This document shows, one piece after another, positions 63,401 through 64,000 of a stretch of 64,000 nucleotides of DNA (its first letter is position 1; every line of letters starts with the position of its first letter). Position numbers and translations under genes: made by a program. This DNA is from Candidatus Methylobacter oryzae (lineage in GTDB: Bacteria; Pseudomonadota; Gammaproteobacteria; Methylococcales; Methylomonadaceae): assembly GCF_003994235.2 (NCBI RefSeq), contig NZ_RYFG02000116.1, positions 1 to 64,000 on the forward strand, read 5' to 3'. A model generated the notes under the pieces. That model ran no database searches, was not told the DNA's origin, and saw only the letters and a list, made by a program, of their open reading frames with translations.

Positions 63401-64000
63401 GCAGTTTTTGCACCAATAACGAAAAAGGATAATCCTGATGCGCAAGGGCTTCCAATGAAGTTTGGCGGACCTGCTGCAAAAACGTCTGGAAAGTAGGATT
63501 TCCGGAGAGGTCGGCGCGCAGAACAACGGTATTGATGAAATAGCCGACCACATGCTCAAACATGCTCTGGTTCTGGCCCGCCGTAGGCGCTCCGACCAAG
63601 ATGTCGGTTTGTCCGGTATAACGATGTAATAACACTTGGTAGGCGGCCAAAAGCACCATGTTCAGCGTGGCTTGCTCCTGGCGTGCCAATTCCCTGATCT
63701 TTTGGGTCAACTCTGCCGGTAACATTACCGCGTAGGATGCACCTTTATATGTTTGTATGGCCGGCCTTGGGTAATCCGTATGTAAATCCAGGGGGAGAAT
63801 CTCTCCGTTTAGTTGCTTCTGCCAGTAAGCCCACAGGTCGTTACCGGCTTGCCCCGACAACATTTCTTGTTGCCAACGGACAAAATCACTGTAATGGTGC
63901 TGAATCGACGGCAAGATCTTGGAGCGGCCCGTTTTTACCACGGAATATAAATCACGGAATTCCGACAGCAGCGTCCAAATGGACCAGTTATCGCAAATGA
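60417..64000 (-). CDS. Nonribosomal peptide synthetase terminal module, C-A-PCP-TE (partial)
   Basis: The frame stays open to the right edge, so the N-terminus is outside the window. A GTG at 63941 is not the real start: the codons before it, read to the edge, give CDNWSIWTLLSEFRDLY, typical of the region after the condensation-domain HHxxxDG motif. The order is C (partial, 64000 to about 62970), A (about 62970-61530), PCP and TE. A-domain motifs are YIIYTSGSTGKPKG, HYGPTE, KTGDL and NGKVNRKAL. Pocket residues read by eye are D, L, T, K, V, G, H, V, G, K, close to the published Asp code. The PCP Ser is in GGHSLL. The TE triad is Ser in GHSVGG, Asp in IIDTPIP and His in VPGEH. It releases the final product. 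Confidence 0.95.
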   Translation of the reverse strand, partial: ICDNWSIWTLLSEFRDLYSVVKTGRSKILPSIQHHYSDFVRWQQEMLSGQAGNDLWAYWQKQLNGEILPLDLHTDYPRPAIQTYKGASYAVMLPAELTQKIRELARQEQATLNMVLLAAYQVLLHRYTGQTDILVGAPTAGQNQSMFEHVVGYFINTVVLRADLSGNPTFQTFLQQVRQTSLEALAHQDYPFSLLVQKLHPKRDLSRSPLVQTRFSLQKEPPILSSELDMIQRVDWGGISIEPFELAEEEGQLDINMQVVEGKHTLKVILKYNTDLFDLATIQRMSGHFVNLLTNIVDRPSDCVSMIPLLSKSEREQMLVAWNDTKAEAPLDQCIHQLFEQQVSRTPTQIAAVFEDNRLSYQELNRRANQLAHRLQELGLGPEKVAGIMLERSLDIAVAILGVLKAGGAYLPLDPKTPRERLNFILQDSSAQVLLTQQKLIPEEAIPDDVPLFCLDSDWKTIAEYNDQNLVSAAGPLNLVYIIYTSGSTGKPKGVQLLHRGLTNYLTWVVRTFDVGKGSGAPVISSVGFDLTITSLFPPLLTGKTVYFFPEGNEIETLSKVLIEDQNLSLIKFTPTHLEMLNQLLPAKKMAAPVQTLVIGGEVLSGQQLTFWQTYAPNTRLFNHYGPTEAVVGCCYYPVSEPMSGNIPIGKPISNVQLYILDPHLEPVPVGVIGELHIGGAGVARGYLNRPELNQEKFITNPFGEGRLFKTGDLACYRADGNIEFFGRKDSQVKLRGYRIELSEIEVLLSNHSGIQDSVVMVREDKPGDQRLVAYIIPSDGSQQAGITDEQLRRYLADELPGYMIPSHFVTMDSFPLIANGKVNRKALPAPKINDLKDSPASPRDTLELELTPIWESVLGYHPIGIHDSFFDLGGHSLLAVRLMAKIQKKFGRDLPLSLLLQNDTIAKFADCLRKAASADDTWSPLVAIQPLGNRQPLFCIPGAGGNVIYFHKLASYLGSDQPFYGLQAAGLNGIATPHTTVEEMAAYYIEAMKQVQPTGPYRVCGHSVGGWVAFEIGQQLLKQGEQIAFVGIIDTPIPNKDREDRSGWDNAKWIIELTARIQHLLSADLSVSLDDLRELDFDQQLHYFKSRLNQAGLFPAEVGIDQLKSILQLFKAQSQVIYFPKDVIPSRLSLFRTDTVHKNLPPEDQTWGWQTFGSVDIYQVPGEHLTVLAEPYVQILAKEMSACLEVLS

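Noticed and set aside
1-64000. CRISPR arrays, transposases, integrases and tRNA genes
   Set aside because: No regularly spaced repeats, no transposase motifs and no recognisable tRNA cloverleaf were seen by eye; a tRNAscan run would be decisive for tRNAs.

Overview
The window looks like a chromosome segment of a Gram-negative gammaproteobacterium. The evidence is the gene string trpF-trpB-trpA-accD-folC-dedD-cvpA-purF-metZ, the nrdR-ribD-ribE-ribBA-ribH-nusB-thiL-pgpA string, lipoproteins with clear lipoboxes, and a tripartite RND efflux system. The mixture of c-di-GMP signalling, dynamin-like GTPase and PKS/NRPS genes would suit a methanotroph of the Methylococcales, but no methane-oxidation marker lies in the window, so that placement is inference. 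I see no rRNA, tRNA, CRISPR array, transposase or prophage gene.

Layout. 1-4300: a small membrane-protein gene with a strong terminator, an unknown gene, a HugZ-like FMN/heme-utilisation protein and prfC. 4305-11825: a signalling block on the + strand with a PilZ protein, a response regulator whose receiver lacks the usual Asp, a histone-deacetylase-fold hydrolase, a GAF/HD-GYP phosphodiesterase and a four-PAS SpoIIE-type phosphatase. 11864-19206 (- strand): the nrdR/riboflavin/nusB/thiL/pgpA operon, interrupted between nusB and thiL by an AT-rich ATPase plus TOPRIM-like gene pair. 19409-20356: a class II aldolase-fold protein and glutaredoxin. 20432-29664 (- strand): metZ, purF, cvpA, dedD-like, folC, accD and trpABF. 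29913-33932 (- strand): a DUF2231 membrane protein, truA, an L,D-transpeptidase-fold protein, rlmD and a YdbL/DUF1318 lipoprotein. 34421-37649 (- strand): a dynamin-like GTPase and an unknown partner. 37937-44894: a cation:proton antiporter facing an RND efflux operon. 45556-48136 (+): a small unknown protein and an ABC exporter with an HMA-like N-terminus.

48361-64000 (- strand) is a biosynthetic gene cluster that runs off the right edge. In transcription order it encodes an NRPS end module (C-A-PCP-TE, N-terminus outside the window), a GT1 glycosyltransferase, a small membrane protein, a NodU/CmcH-type carbamoyltransferase, a second small membrane protein of 59 residues, a ChbG/HpnK-type deacetylase, a flavin-dependent halogenase-like enzyme and a type I PKS (KS-AT-DH-KR-ACP). 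The A-domain pocket read by eye matches the aspartate code. The genes together predict a polyketide-peptide bearing an N-deacetylated, carbamoylated sugar, with a possible halogenation or other flavin-dependent oxidation. This cluster and the ATPase/TOPRIM insertion are the parts most worth a second look.

Several start codons were moved downstream from the longest open frame, using Shine-Dalgarno position, gene spacing or family length; each case is stated in its entry.
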